64,000 nucleotides of DNA from Spongiimicrobium salis (GTDB taxonomy: Bacteria > Bacteroidota > Bacteroidia > Flavobacteriales > Flavobacteriaceae), in NCBI RefSeq assembly GCF_043678055.1, contig NZ_JBHEQA010000004.1:124001-188000 (forward strand). The letters are read 5' to 3'. The first letter of the stretch is position 1. Each line of letters begins with the position of its first letter. Below, piece after piece: positions 44,230-54,100 of this stretch. Position numbers and translations under genes: made by a program. The notes below the pieces were generated by a model. It was not told the DNA's origin. It saw only the letters and a list, made by a program, of their open reading frames with translations, and did not search any database.

Positions 44230-45023
44230 GAAATCCTTTGCTAAAATATCTGTTGCTGTTGTGCATCACTATTCAAGGAGTGGAGGCACAGGAATTGGCC
44301 GTAGGTAAGGATTTTCAATTAGCTCCTCCCATATTGCACATAGATTCCACCTTCTTCAATAAAAATGCCCACTTGGAGATGAAATTTGAATTTTCCGGAG
44401 CAACCATACGATATACGTTAGATGGATCTAAGGTTGGACTGGATTCCCCTAAATATACCAAACCTATTGTTTTGCGGAAATCCTGCATCGTAAAGGCTCG
44501 TAGTTTTCATCCGGAGTACCGGGCAAGTGAAACACGGGAGCTGCAGATCGTGCAACAAAAAAGCGATTTTTCAAAGACTGAGATTCGCGTAAGTCCACAA
44601 CCAAGTTCCAACTATGCAGCTAGGGGCACGCTCAGTTTAAAAGACAGCCAAAAAGGGAGCTTAGATTTTAGATCAGGGAACCATTGGGTAGGCTTACAGT
44701 CCAAATCAATTGCTTTTACTCTTCATTTTTCCAGTGCAACAAAAATTTCCCAAATCACTTTGAGCACCTTGATCGATCAAGAAAATTGGATTTTCTCTCC
44801 AAAGGCGGTAACGGTATTTTCGGAAGCAAAACGCATTGGACAACTTGAATTGCCCAAGGCACGGGAAATTCAAAAAAAACAATTTCAATTCATTAGCATT
44901 CCTTTAGTTTCCCAAACGTATAAAAACCTTCAAATTGTGGTGCATTCCCTTGCCGATATTCCAGACTGGCATCCCGGTTCTGGCATTCCTTGGTTTTTCA
45001 TCGATGAAATTTTAGTTGAATAA
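44226..45023 (+). CDS. Secreted protein with chitobiase-C-like domain and a duplicated C-terminal module
   Basis: 265 residues from the ATG overlapping the previous stop. Signal peptide MRNPLLKYLLLLCITIQGVEAQ. Residues ~45-115 match the chitobiase/hexosaminidase C-terminal (Fn3-associated) domain: FSGATIRYTLDGSKVGLDSPKYTKPIVL. Residues ~125-265 form a module (NYAARGTLSLKDS, GSLDFRSGNHWVGLQS, WIFSPKAVTVF, DWHPGSGIPWFFIDEILVE) also present at the end of the next gene. It looks like a discoidin-type binding fold. Function unknown; ligand binding is inferred. Confidence 0.82.
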   Translation: MRNPLLKYLLLLCITIQGVEAQELAVGKDFQLAPPILHIDSTFFNKNAHLEMKFEFSGATIRYTLDGSKVGLDSPKYTKPIVLRKSCIVKARSFHPEYRASETRELQIVQQKSDFSKTEIRVSPQPSSNYAARGTLSLKDSQKGSLDFRSGNHWVGLQSKSIAFTLHFSSATKISQITLSTLIDQENWIFSPKAVTVFSEAKRIGQLELPKAREIQKKQFQFISIPLVSQTYKNLQIVVHSLADIPDWHPGSGIPWFFIDEILVE

Positions 45024-45026
45024 AGC

Positions 45027-47096
45027 ATGATACTATTCTCACTATCCATACAAATAGGCCACTTACATCCATTATTGGTGCATTTGCCCATCGGTATTCT
45101 GACCTTGGCCATAGTCTTGGAACTCTATGCTTATAGGAAGCCTTCTGATATTGCTACGGAAATGATTACCTTGACCTTAGCCGCTGCCGCCCTAAGCGCC
45201 TTGGTCTCTCTTGGAAGCGGATGGCTACTTGGAGAAGATGGGGGCTATGACGAAACCTTGCTTTTTAGACATCGTTGGATGGCCGTAGCCTTGACCCTGT
45301 GTTCCATTGCGCTCTTTTTCTTTAAAAAGTCCAAGTTACCCTTGTTAAAAAAGGGCTACCTTCCCCTTTTTATTGCTACCCTGGCATTACTGGGGATAAC
45401 CGGGCATATTGGAGGCAGTATGACCCATGGGGAAGATTATATTTTCCAAGAGGCAGAACCACAAGCCCTAGTCATTACCGATGCCAATAAGGCACAATTG
45501 TATCAGGAAATTGTACAGCCCATATTCAATGCCAAATGCGTAAGTTGCCATAATGTTCAAAAAGCAAAAGGGGGGCTCCTTATGACGAATACCGAAACGC
45601 TTTTGAAAGGTGGGGATTCAGGGAAAATTTTGGATTCGATATCCGATAGCGAACCCGCGCTACTTCTACAGCGCATGCGCCTCCCATTGGAAGATAAAGA
45701 GCATATGCCTCCCAAAGGAAAAGTGCAACTCACCTCGGATGAAATCCTATTGCTCGAATGGTGGATGGAAAACAATCATTGTTTTGACTGTATTGCCGGA
45801 GATCTGGAAAAAAACAAAAAAATTGACAAGGCTTTAAAGGGTTTGGAAAAAGATACCTCCTTGCGCGCGCTAATCGCAGAAAAAGTGGATCCCGTATCCC
45901 AAGAATGGTTACTGGAGTTGCAACAAAATGGGGTTTCAATATATCCGATTGCCGAGACAAGCCCTTTACTCATTGTCAACATGGCGGGATTAAAAAATTT
46001 AAAAAAAGAACTTTTTGCACCACTAAAGAAGTACGCCGGGAATATTGTAGAGCTCAATCTAAGTCATTCCAACTTCGATGATGAACTCTCCCCTGTTTTG
46101 CCCAATTTTGAAAATATCACCAAACTACAGTTGCAACACACAGCCATCACCGACAAAAGTATAGTAGCCCTCAAAGGGCTGAAGTCTTTGGAATCCCTGA
46201 ACGTATACCATACCGCCGTGAGTGATGTCTCCCTATCACAAATAGAGCAGATGCAACACCTGAAAAATCTTTACCTATGGCAAACCAATGTAAGTACGGC
46301 AGGGCTTTCAAAATTACAGCAAAAGCAAACCGATCTCTGGATTCAAGGCGCCATTTCCGATAGCATTTTTCCCGAAAGTACGCTAGAACCTCCCACCATA
46401 TTAGCCGATACGGAATTTTTTGGAGATACCCTCACGGTACATGTAGAAGGAGTATTTGATAATGCAAAACTCTACTATACCTTGGACGGTACAATTCCGG
46501 ACACCAACTCCCTTCTCTATTCCAAGCCTCTAGTGCTAGACAAATCAACAAACCTCAACGTCATTAGCTATCTGGAGGGATGGAAACAAAGTGAGATACG
46601 CCATGCCCAATTCAGAAAGAACAGTATTGAAGTATCTAAGGTTTCCTTACATAATAATCCGCATAAAAATTACACTGCACAGCAAGGAAATACATTAATA
46701 GATTTGACAAGGGGGTCTTTGGATTTTTCGGACGGACATTGGTTAGGCTATCAAGGAAGTCATTTTACCACTACCTTCCAATTGTCTCAGGAAAAGGAAG
46801 TTTCCTCCGTATCCGTGGGGGCGCTCTCCGCTCCGGGGAGTTGGATTTTTTTTCCTTCCGGTATTCGTATTTGGACCTCCTTAGATGGAAAAAAATACCA
46901 TGAGACCGCAGCTGTGCAATATCCAGCAACAGAGAACACCTTTGTTGTGGAGCGTTCATTTTTTGATGTTGCTATTGAGCCGGTAAAAACAAAATATGTA
47001 AAAGTGCAAGTGCGAAGTCCATTGAGGAACCCTTCTTGGCACCCTGCAGCAGGAAAAGCCTGTTATATCTTTATTGATGAAATCGTAATCAATTGA
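45027..47096 (+). CDS. DUF2231 membrane protein with cytochrome, leucine-rich and Fn3-like domains
   Basis: 689 residues. Four membrane helices (residues ~10-125) of the DUF2231 type (HPLLVHLPIGILTLAIVLELYAY) are followed by a planctomycete-type cytochrome (~150-265) with CVSCH and the Met region EHMPPKGK. Then come LRR-like strands (~310-430), a chitobiase-C domain (~465-530) and a C-terminal module (~530-689) paralogous to the previous protein's (RGSLDFSDGHWLGYQGS, WHPAAGKACYIFIDEIVIN). It starts 3 bases after the previous stop. It probably anchors the periplasmic partners and passes electrons to or from the membrane; that is inference. Confidence 0.85.
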   Translation: MILFSLSIQIGHLHPLLVHLPIGILTLAIVLELYAYRKPSDIATEMITLTLAAAALSALVSLGSGWLLGEDGGYDETLLFRHRWMAVALTLCSIALFFFKKSKLPLLKKGYLPLFIATLALLGITGHIGGSMTHGEDYIFQEAEPQALVITDANKAQLYQEIVQPIFNAKCVSCHNVQKAKGGLLMTNTETLLKGGDSGKILDSISDSEPALLLQRMRLPLEDKEHMPPKGKVQLTSDEILLLEWWMENNHCFDCIAGDLEKNKKIDKALKGLEKDTSLRALIAEKVDPVSQEWLLELQQNGVSIYPIAETSPLLIVNMAGLKNLKKELFAPLKKYAGNIVELNLSHSNFDDELSPVLPNFENITKLQLQHTAITDKSIVALKGLKSLESLNVYHTAVSDVSLSQIEQMQHLKNLYLWQTNVSTAGLSKLQQKQTDLWIQGAISDSIFPESTLEPPTILADTEFFGDTLTVHVEGVFDNAKLYYTLDGTIPDTNSLLYSKPLVLDKSTNLNVISYLEGWKQSEIRHAQFRKNSIEVSKVSLHNNPHKNYTAQQGNTLIDLTRGSLDFSDGHWLGYQGSHFTTTFQLSQEKEVSSVSVGALSAPGSWIFFPSGIRIWTSLDGKKYHETAAVQYPATENTFVVERSFFDVAIEPVKTKYVKVQVRSPLRNPSWHPAAGKACYIFIDEIVIN

Positions 47097-47108
47097 TATC
47101 AGTTGTAT

Positions 47109-47555
47109 TTAATGTATCGTTCGGGTAATTAGCCCTTCAATTTTAGAATTGATCGCCCTAAAGGCTACATTGGCGCTTTCTGAATTAAATATATACTTGG
47201 TATCTGCATATTTCAATACCGTTACAGGTACATTATCCAGAGAATCATTGTGGCTTAGTTGCGAGGAACGATCAGCTATATATTCCAATAGGCTATTCAT
47301 CTCTTGTGGGGAAATTTTAGCCTCGATCTCTGTAGTCCCTTCTTCATCGCATATGGATTTGTACACCACCGTACCATCATTGAATATCCAAAAATTTATG
47401 GAATTGCAAGTCGTATTATACTGATCTTGGAAATAGGCCAAAGCAATTTTCTTTTCCGGGACACCCGACCCGGACAGGACATCACTTGAAGGTTGGCATG
47501 CTGCCAACACTCCCAACAAAAAGGACAAGATTCCTATTTTTTTTACGTGATTCAT
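47109..47555 (-). CDS. Hypothetical lipoprotein
   Basis: 148 residues from ATG 47555 (MNHVKKIGILSFLLGVLAAC), a clear lipoprotein signal; an upstream start (47576) would spoil it. The rest (IALAYFQDQYNTTCNSINFWIF, ISPQEMNSLLEYIADRS) matches nothing I can name. Convergent with the cytochrome operon, 12 bases away, with no visible terminator between. Confidence 0.75.
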   Translation of the reverse strand: MNHVKKIGILSFLLGVLAACQPSSDVLSGSGVPEKKIALAYFQDQYNTTCNSINFWIFNDGTVVYKSICDEEGTTEIEAKISPQEMNSLLEYIADRSSQLSHNDSLDNVPVTVLKYADTKYIFNSESANVAFRAINSKIEGLITRTIH

Positions 47556-47666
47556 AACTATTAATTTGTACCACAATGGTTTTTCTACTAAACATTGACG
47601 GGGGTGTCTTTTACCTCAAGGTACTACACTACCTACGAGATTTAAAATTAATTGGTTCAAATGCAC

Positions 47667-47704
47667 AAAAAAAACCACCATCTCTATATAGAGACGATGG
47701 TTTT
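47667..47704 (-). terminator. Terminator after the beta-propeller lipoprotein
   Basis: ACCAT...ATGGT and CTCTAT/ATAGAG pair with a 3-nt bulge, followed on the minus strand by eight T residues. It lies 30 bases past the stop at 47734. Confidence 0.75.
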
Positions 47705-47733
47705 ATCAAATTCTAAAAAAAAAGTCGCTTTTT

Positions 47734-48834
47734 TTATTGATTTGTTCTTACTATAGTAAAGGTTTCTTGTGAAAAATCTCCACTCAAGGCCAAACTGAGA
47801 TAGGCATTCAATACAAAAATCTCTCCATTGGCCAGAGCCGCCGTTGTAGGGAATTTTTCGGCCGCTACCGGAAATGTCCCGATAAGTTCGGCATTGTGCC
47901 ATTCATTATCTTCAGAGCGAAGCAATTGTGTTCCTGGGTTATTCCCAAGGCCATTCTCTACCAAAACAATATCACCATTTGCGGTAAGCTCTAGACCATC
48001 GGCACCTACGAATAGAGGGGCATTGACAGGATAAAAATTCTCTGGCTGATCAATATCCACTCTAAAAAGTCTTCCATCATCCAACTTATTTACAATAAGA
48101 AAATCTTCAATAAACACAATTCCGTTTAATCCAAATCCTCCCGGAGCAGGTGTAAAGTCCTCACCTCCGTTCACAAAAATAGAAGCTTCAAAAGTAAGGC
48201 CATCCACACGATATATTACTGGAGAAAAAGAATCCGTAACGTAAATATTCCCCTCATTATCTACTGCAATATCATTCGCAAATACTGGAGTTCCAGAGGG
48301 TAACAATGCGCCGAGGTTTACTCCTTCAATAAGCTCACCTGTAGCCAAATCATAAATTCCCAAGTAGGCCCAGGACCCTTGAGCCACACTATTGCGAGAG
48401 AACCCTAAATCTCCAGAAACGGCCAATAGGCGATTGCGGTCTTCATCGGTAAATACTCCTGTAACGCTTCTTAAATTATCCTCGGAAACAAAAGTCTCAT
48501 AATCTCCAGCGGCATTCACATACCCCACTTCGCTTCTTGTAATGGATCCTACAACAAACTGTCCATTGATGGTATTAAAATCGATTCCTTCTGGATATAA
48601 TCCGGTTTCCGTTATGGTAATTACATTAGGAAAACCCTCGGCAGGAGCATTGGGGTCATCCTGATTTGTGGGGTCTGTTGGGTTTTCTGCGCCTCCATTC
48701 GGATTATCCACGTTAATTTCAGGATCATTGACCGTTATGGTGGGGTCATTGATGATAAAATCATTTTCGCACGCTTGTAGTGCTGCCAATGCCACAAGGG
48801 CAAGGGCAATCTGTTTTAAATTCTTAATTTTCAT
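47734..48834 (-). CDS. Beta-propeller (ScyD/SMP-30-like) lipoprotein
   Basis: 366 residues with a lipoprotein signal (IALALVALAALQAC). A linker rich in Asn, Asp and Pro (residues ~25-68, e.g. INDPTITVNDPEINVDNPN) precedes the fold. The propeller region has repeated strand patterns: GIDFNTINGQFVVGSI, TGVFTDEDRNRLLAVSG, NDIAVDNEGNIYVTDSFSPVIYRVDG, GLELTANGDIVLVENG. It resembles secreted ScyD/ScyE or lactonase-like propellers. A surface location is inferred from the lipoprotein signal and spacer. Confidence 0.8.
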   Translation of the reverse strand: MKIKNLKQIALALVALAALQACENDFIINDPTITVNDPEINVDNPNGGAENPTDPTNQDDPNAPAEGFPNVITITETGLYPEGIDFNTINGQFVVGSITRSEVGYVNAAGDYETFVSEDNLRSVTGVFTDEDRNRLLAVSGDLGFSRNSVAQGSWAYLGIYDLATGELIEGVNLGALLPSGTPVFANDIAVDNEGNIYVTDSFSPVIYRVDGLTFEASIFVNGGEDFTPAPGGFGLNGIVFIEDFLIVNKLDDGRLFRVDIDQPENFYPVNAPLFVGADGLELTANGDIVLVENGLGNNPGTQLLRSEDNEWHNAELIGTFPVAAEKFPTTAALANGEIFVLNAYLSLALSGDFSQETFTIVRTNQ

Positions 48835-49024
48835 AGGTATGTTTTTTGAATTTCTACAGTCGTATAGCGATTTTAAACATAACAGCTTTTGTAGGATTTA
48901 ACATCGGGCATTTTTTATTTAACAAAGCTTTATTAGTATTCCATGCTACATGTGATGTCTCTGTGATACATAATGCTTTTCGTTTTGATTAAAATGCTTA
49001 TTTTGGAAGAAAATTGAAGCTGAG

Positions 49025-49630
49025 ATGAGTTGGATAAAAACAATCGGATATGATGAAGCAAAGGGCACACTCAAGAAGTTGTACCAACGCCTCAAAGGCC
49101 CTAACAATAAGGTGGACAATGTATTATCGATCCACAGTTTGCGCCCGCATTCCCTTAACGGACATATGACCTTGTACAAGAGCGTATTGCACAATACGAA
49201 CAATACTTTGCCCAAGTGGTATTTGGAAGCTATTGGGGTCTATGTGAGTTATTTAAACCATTGTCCCTACTGTGTCAGTCATCACTTTGAGGGCTTAAAG
49301 CGGCTCCTGCAGGATGATGTCAAAGCTTCCCATTTCTTTACATGTATAGAAAATGATAGCTTACATACTTTTTTTGATGCTCCCTATTTTAGCGGAATTG
49401 CCTATGCCAAGCGTCTCACCCTAGAGGCCCATACAACTACCCAAGAGCATATAGAAGCTTTAAAAGCTGAAGGCTTTACGGAAGGGGAAATTTTGGAAAT
49501 CAATCAAGTGACCAGCTATTTCAACTATGTCAATAGAACCGTGGTTGGTTTAGGCGTAAACACAAAAGGGGATATTCTAGGGCTTTCTCCCAATAACAGC
49601 GACGACCCCTCGGACTGGGAACATCAATAA
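49025..49630 (+). CDS. Peroxidase-related AhpD-like protein
   Basis: 201 residues. The AhpD-type active site is E68 and C80-PY-C83-xxx-H87 in NHCPYCVSHH. The N-terminal WIKTIGYDEAKGTLKKLYQRL is the family's typical entry helix, and a GHMTLYKSVLHNTNN-like segment follows. A cytoplasmic thiol peroxidase or reductase function is likely; the partner is unknown. It diverges from the beta-propeller lipoprotein. Confidence 0.88.
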   Translation: MSWIKTIGYDEAKGTLKKLYQRLKGPNNKVDNVLSIHSLRPHSLNGHMTLYKSVLHNTNNTLPKWYLEAIGVYVSYLNHCPYCVSHHFEGLKRLLQDDVKASHFFTCIENDSLHTFFDAPYFSGIAYAKRLTLEAHTTTQEHIEALKAEGFTEGEILEINQVTSYFNYVNRTVVGLGVNTKGDILGLSPNNSDDPSDWEHQ

Positions 49631-49635
49631 AAAAT

Positions 49636-49818
49636 CTACTGCTCTATATCGATAGCTTCAAAAGCAATGAGTTCATGGTTTTCAAAACGCGGCGTAACTT
49701 CCATGGGATTACAACAAACTTCACAATCTTCCACATAGGTTTGCACCCCTATTGAGGTATCCAACAACATTGAAATTTCTTCCCAGCAATACGGACATTG
49801 GAAAAAGTGTTCGTACAT
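49636..49818 (-). CDS. CPXCG motif-containing cysteine-rich protein
   Basis: 60 residues. CPYCWEE near residues 8-14 and CEVCCNPMEV near 33-42 form a zinc-ribbon-like pair of knuckles, as in the family. The Gly of CPXCG is a Trp here (CPYCW). Small cytoplasmic protein of unknown function. It faces the AhpD-like gene and precedes the RND efflux TolC by position only, as that gene starts far upstream. Confidence 0.85.
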   Translation of the reverse strand: MYEHFFQCPYCWEEISMLLDTSIGVQTYVEDCEVCCNPMEVTPRFENHELIAFEAIDIEQ

Positions 49819-49832
49819 AGCCTTATCTTTTT

Positions 49833-51197
49833 TTAAAAAGCAACGTTCAACAACTGGCCTGTAAGCTGTAGCAGTTGTAACTCGGCCAGTTTTGCATCGT
49901 ATTTGGCCAAATTTTTATTCGTCTGGGCATTCAATAGGTTAATTTGCGCTTGTCGGAATTCTATAGACGTAATTCTTCCCAATTGAAATTGCTCCCTGGA
50001 GCGTTCAAAATTATTCTGATTGGTTAATACATTTTGCTCTTGAATCCTAAAAATGGCCAGGCGATTCTCATATATGGATTGCGCATTGAGAATATCCCGA
50101 TCTACTTCCATCCCAATCTGTTTTTTTAACATCTCCTGATTTTCATAGGCAATTTTTGCATTTTTTACCCTTACCGAGGTACCCCCACCATCAAACAGAT
50201 TCCAGGTAAGACTTGCTCCCAGCGAGAAACTCTTAACATTGGAGTTTGTCCCTGGAAAAATGGCTCCTGATAAAAAGGCCGAAGGGGGGTTTTGATTCCG
50301 ATTCCACCCATAGCTACCTGTTAAGCCAATCGTGGGCAGGTATCCCGATTTATTGACCTTGATATCATAGGCCGTAATGGACAAATTCTTTTCCGTCTGC
50401 AATACCGCCACATTGTTTGCTCTGGCATCTCCGGCATATTCCTCTAATTTTAATTTTGGAATAAATTGCACTATGGTGTCTACCTCAAAGGTTTCATTGA
50501 GGTTTTGATTTAGGATGACATTCAAATCCCGTTTGGCATTGGTCAATTGCTGTTCGGCATTCAGTAAACTTATACTATCATTGGTAACGTCTACTTGGGC
50601 ATTTAGAATATTTAATTTTGTATTTTGACCATACTCAAAAGCGTATTCCGCTCGTTTTATCCTGTCCTTGGAAATTTGAAGTGCTTGGGCCAATACATTT
50701 CTATTCTCGGTCAACCGTGCAATTTCAAAGTAAACACTGAATAATTGAATCACCGTATTTTCAATAGTTTCTCTCGCTTGGAGTTCACTCAGTTGATATT
50801 GTTCTTTTAGGCGCTTATAGTTATAAAACCTCCCTAAGCCGTCAAAAAGTGTATAATTTAGGGCTACCGAAGCATTGTAGCGTTGACTTTCAGCTTTCTC
50901 CAAATTAATATCCGGTCTGGGGGTGCCATCGTCCAAAAACTGTCCGGGAAATTCGGTTCTTGTATCATTGTTCGTATAGGTTGCCCCAGCATTACCCGTA
51001 ACGGACGGTAAGTATCCAGAATTTAGGATGCCTTTGTTATTCTTTGCTATTTCTGTTTGGTTTTTAGCTACTTTAATGCCAAAATTATGGTCCAAAGCCA
51101 TTTGAACGGCTTCGTTTTTGGACAATAATTTACTTTGCGCATACAGGCCATATGATCCCACCAAAAATAGGATCGCTACCATTATTCTATGTTTCAT
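49833..51197 (-). CDS. TolC family outer-membrane protein of the RND efflux operon
   Basis: 454 residues with signal peptide (MVAILFLVGSYGLYAQ). OEP coiled-coil repeats are clear: KNEAVQMALDHNFGIKVAKNQTEIAKN at the start, FNYKRLKEQYQLSELQARETIENTVIQLFSVYFEIARL, and ILNAQSIYENRLAIFRIQEQNVLTNQNNFERSREQFQLGRITSIEFRQAQINLLNAQ near the end. Its start overlaps the RND gene stop by ATGA. It is the exit channel for the pump. Confidence 0.92.
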   Translation of the reverse strand: MKHRIMVAILFLVGSYGLYAQSKLLSKNEAVQMALDHNFGIKVAKNQTEIAKNNKGILNSGYLPSVTGNAGATYTNNDTRTEFPGQFLDDGTPRPDINLEKAESQRYNASVALNYTLFDGLGRFYNYKRLKEQYQLSELQARETIENTVIQLFSVYFEIARLTENRNVLAQALQISKDRIKRAEYAFEYGQNTKLNILNAQVDVTNDSISLLNAEQQLTNAKRDLNVILNQNLNETFEVDTIVQFIPKLKLEEYAGDARANNVAVLQTEKNLSITAYDIKVNKSGYLPTIGLTGSYGWNRNQNPPSAFLSGAIFPGTNSNVKSFSLGASLTWNLFDGGGTSVRVKNAKIAYENQEMLKKQIGMEVDRDILNAQSIYENRLAIFRIQEQNVLTNQNNFERSREQFQLGRITSIEFRQAQINLLNAQTNKNLAKYDAKLAELQLLQLTGQLLNVAF

Positions 51198-54100
51198 TTG
51201 TCCTCTTCTATTTTTTCAACGATCTCCTCTTGCTGATCAAAAACGGGATAGATGGTTTCTTTATAGTTGGTATTTACCTTATCCATTTCATTGATCATGG
51301 AGTGTTTTTCTTCTTTTTGTTCTTTGATGGCTCGTTCTACCTCCTCTTTGGTAATAGCATTTCCGGTGATCAACCATTTTGTGCTTACTTTCATTTTATT
51401 GCTAAAAGACAAGAAAATGGGCAATACAATAAGTGTTAATAGCGTGGCAAAACCAATACCGTAGGCGATGGAAATGGCCATAGGGATTAAAAATTGAGCT
51501 TGCCTACTGGTTTCCAGCATTAAAGGGGCAAGGCCCGCTATTGTGGTAATAGACGTTAAAAAAATGGCTCTAAAGCGCGAGCGTCCCGCATTGAAAATAG
51601 CTTCATCAAAGCTCATTCCCGATTTTAGGTTTCCGTTGAACTTTCCAATGAGCACCAGGCCATCATTGACCATAATCCCGATGAGGGCAATAATGCCCAA
51701 CATCGATAAAATATTGATTGGAAAATTGTGGATCCAGTGCCCCCAAGCCACCGCAGTTAAACTCAAAGGTACCATGAGCAACAACATTAATGGTTGACTA
51801 AAACTACGGAAGGTAAAAGCAATAGTGATATAGATCAATGCAAGTACAGAGAGCCCCACAAAATTCAGGGAGTTCGTTAATTTATTTCGTTCTCTGTTCT
51901 GACCTTCGTAGGAGGCCGAGACCGTTGGATATCTGGCCTGAATGGCCGGCATTATTTCGGTTCTTATTTCGGACACAATATCCACGGCACTCGTAGTCTT
52001 TTCGTCTTTTAAGTCTGCTGTAATCTGAATTTCCCGTTGCCCTTCTAAGTGATTGATCGCTACATCGCCCCGTTCAATGGTATAATTTGCTATTTCTTTT
52101 AAGGGAACCCTGCTCCCATTGGGCACTGCAATTCGCATTTCATCCAAATCCGTGATCGAGGAACGATTTTCCCGATCATAACGCACCCAAACCCGTATTT
52201 CATCCTGTCCGCGTTGAAAACGCTGCGCTTGTGTTCCAAAAAAAGCGGCCCTCACCTGATTCATCACAGCCCTAAGATCTAATCCCAGGAGATAGGCACT
52301 CTCCTTAAGTTCCAATCTGATTTCTTTAATTCCAGCAGGGTCGTTATCGGCAATATCTTTCAATGCCGGGTTATTTTCCATGGCCGTTTTCAATTCTTTT
52401 TTGGCAGCCTTTAGCTCTTCGATATTATATCCCAAAAGGGAAACGGAAACCGGATCGCCTCCAAAATTCCCTCCAGAACCATAAATTAGACTTTCCGCAC
52501 CAATAACTGGTCCTACCAATTCGCGCAATCTATTGGTCACCACATCAGATCTAATAGCATCTGGGCGTTCTTCTCCCGGGAGCAAGTTAATGGTTAAACG
52601 CGCTGAAGAGGAACCTGGGCCAATATTTTTAATGGCATTCTCATACAACGCTTTCCCTGTACCCTGCAAATATTGCGCGGTTAATTCCTGATTGACGATT
52701 TCCGCTTTTTCCGCAATCAAACTGATAATGGAATCCGTTACTTTTTCATTGGTGCCATTGGGCATCAACAGCGTTACCTGCACCCGATCACTGGCAATTC
52801 GTGGAAAGAAGGCAGTACGAATAATTCCTCCTCGAATAGAACCAAAGGTCAGCAGCAAAGCGACGATAAAGAAGGAGAATGTCAACAACTTATATTGCAA
52901 GGCGAATCGCAATACGGGTACATATAGGGTGTCTCGTAACCAAGCCATAATGCGATCTCCCAGTTTATTGACATGTCGCAACTTTCCAAATACCTTTGCC
53001 ACTCCGGTCTTAGGCACATCATTCTGTGGTTTCAAGGCCTTGGAGTGTGCTAAATGCGCTGGTAATATGATAAGGGCCTCCACCAAAGAAACCACAAGCG
53101 TTAGAATCACGATTACCGAAACCTCTCCAAAAAAGTCCCCTATTCTACCATCCAAAAACAAGAAAATGGAAAAGGCCAATAAAGTCGTAATAATTGCCGA
53201 TATGATTGGAGGAATCACCTCCATGGTCCCATCTATGGCCGCTTGTATGGGCGTCTTCCCCTTTTCGTAATGTTGATAAATGTTTTCGGCAATAACAATT
53301 CCGTCATCCACCAGGATCCCAATAACGATGATCATTCCAAACAGGGATAACACATTAATCGTTACATCGAAAAAACCTGCAAAAACAAACATTCCCAAAA
53401 AGGCCACGGGGAGTCCAAAAGCTACCCAAAATGCCAAACGCGTATTGAGGAAGAGCGAAAGAAAAATCAATACCAAAATCATCCCCACGATAGCGTTTTC
53501 TGTCAATAGGGCTGTCCGCTGTGTTAAGGTTGTAGACTGATCACTGACTACATTGAGCTGTACATTGGTATATTTTTGATTAAACTCTTCGATATACTCC
53601 TTTACTTTTTCCGCAGAAGAAATCAGATCCTCTGTATTGGTACTGGTAATACTGGTATTTACAGAAAGGTCTCCATTGAAATAGGAAGCATTGGGCGTTT
53701 CGGAGAAGCGGTCCCTAATCTGAGCCACATCCTTTAAACGAATGGTTTGCCCGGAAGCATCTGCTCGAATAATCAAATTGGATAACTCACTCCCGTAATA
53801 CGATCTATTATTGGCCCGAATTAAGTATTCCTCGGCACTGGTCTTTATATTTCCGCCCGTGACAAGGATATTGGCATTTCCCACCGCTTGGGAAACTTCG
53901 GCAAAAGTCAAACCATAGGCCAATAAGTTATTTTCATTGACCGCAATTTCTATTTCTTCTTCAGGGTAGCCCGAGATAGTTATTTGGGAAATTCCTTCAA
54001 TAGCCCTGATATCGTTCTCTATCTGTCTCCCGATCTGCTTTAAAGTACTTAAAGGGATGTTCTCCCCACTTACTGCAAAACTAATTGTTTGCCGTACGGC

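Noticed and set aside
36719..47096. SusC/SusD-type polysaccharide utilisation locus
   Set aside because: GH92 is present, but no SusC/SusD pair or further glycoside hydrolase is in the window.
52692..53270. 192-residue plus-strand frame inside the RND permease gene
   Set aside because: Antisense to a gene with full-length family match; the translated sequence is a Ser/Thr-rich shadow without motifs.
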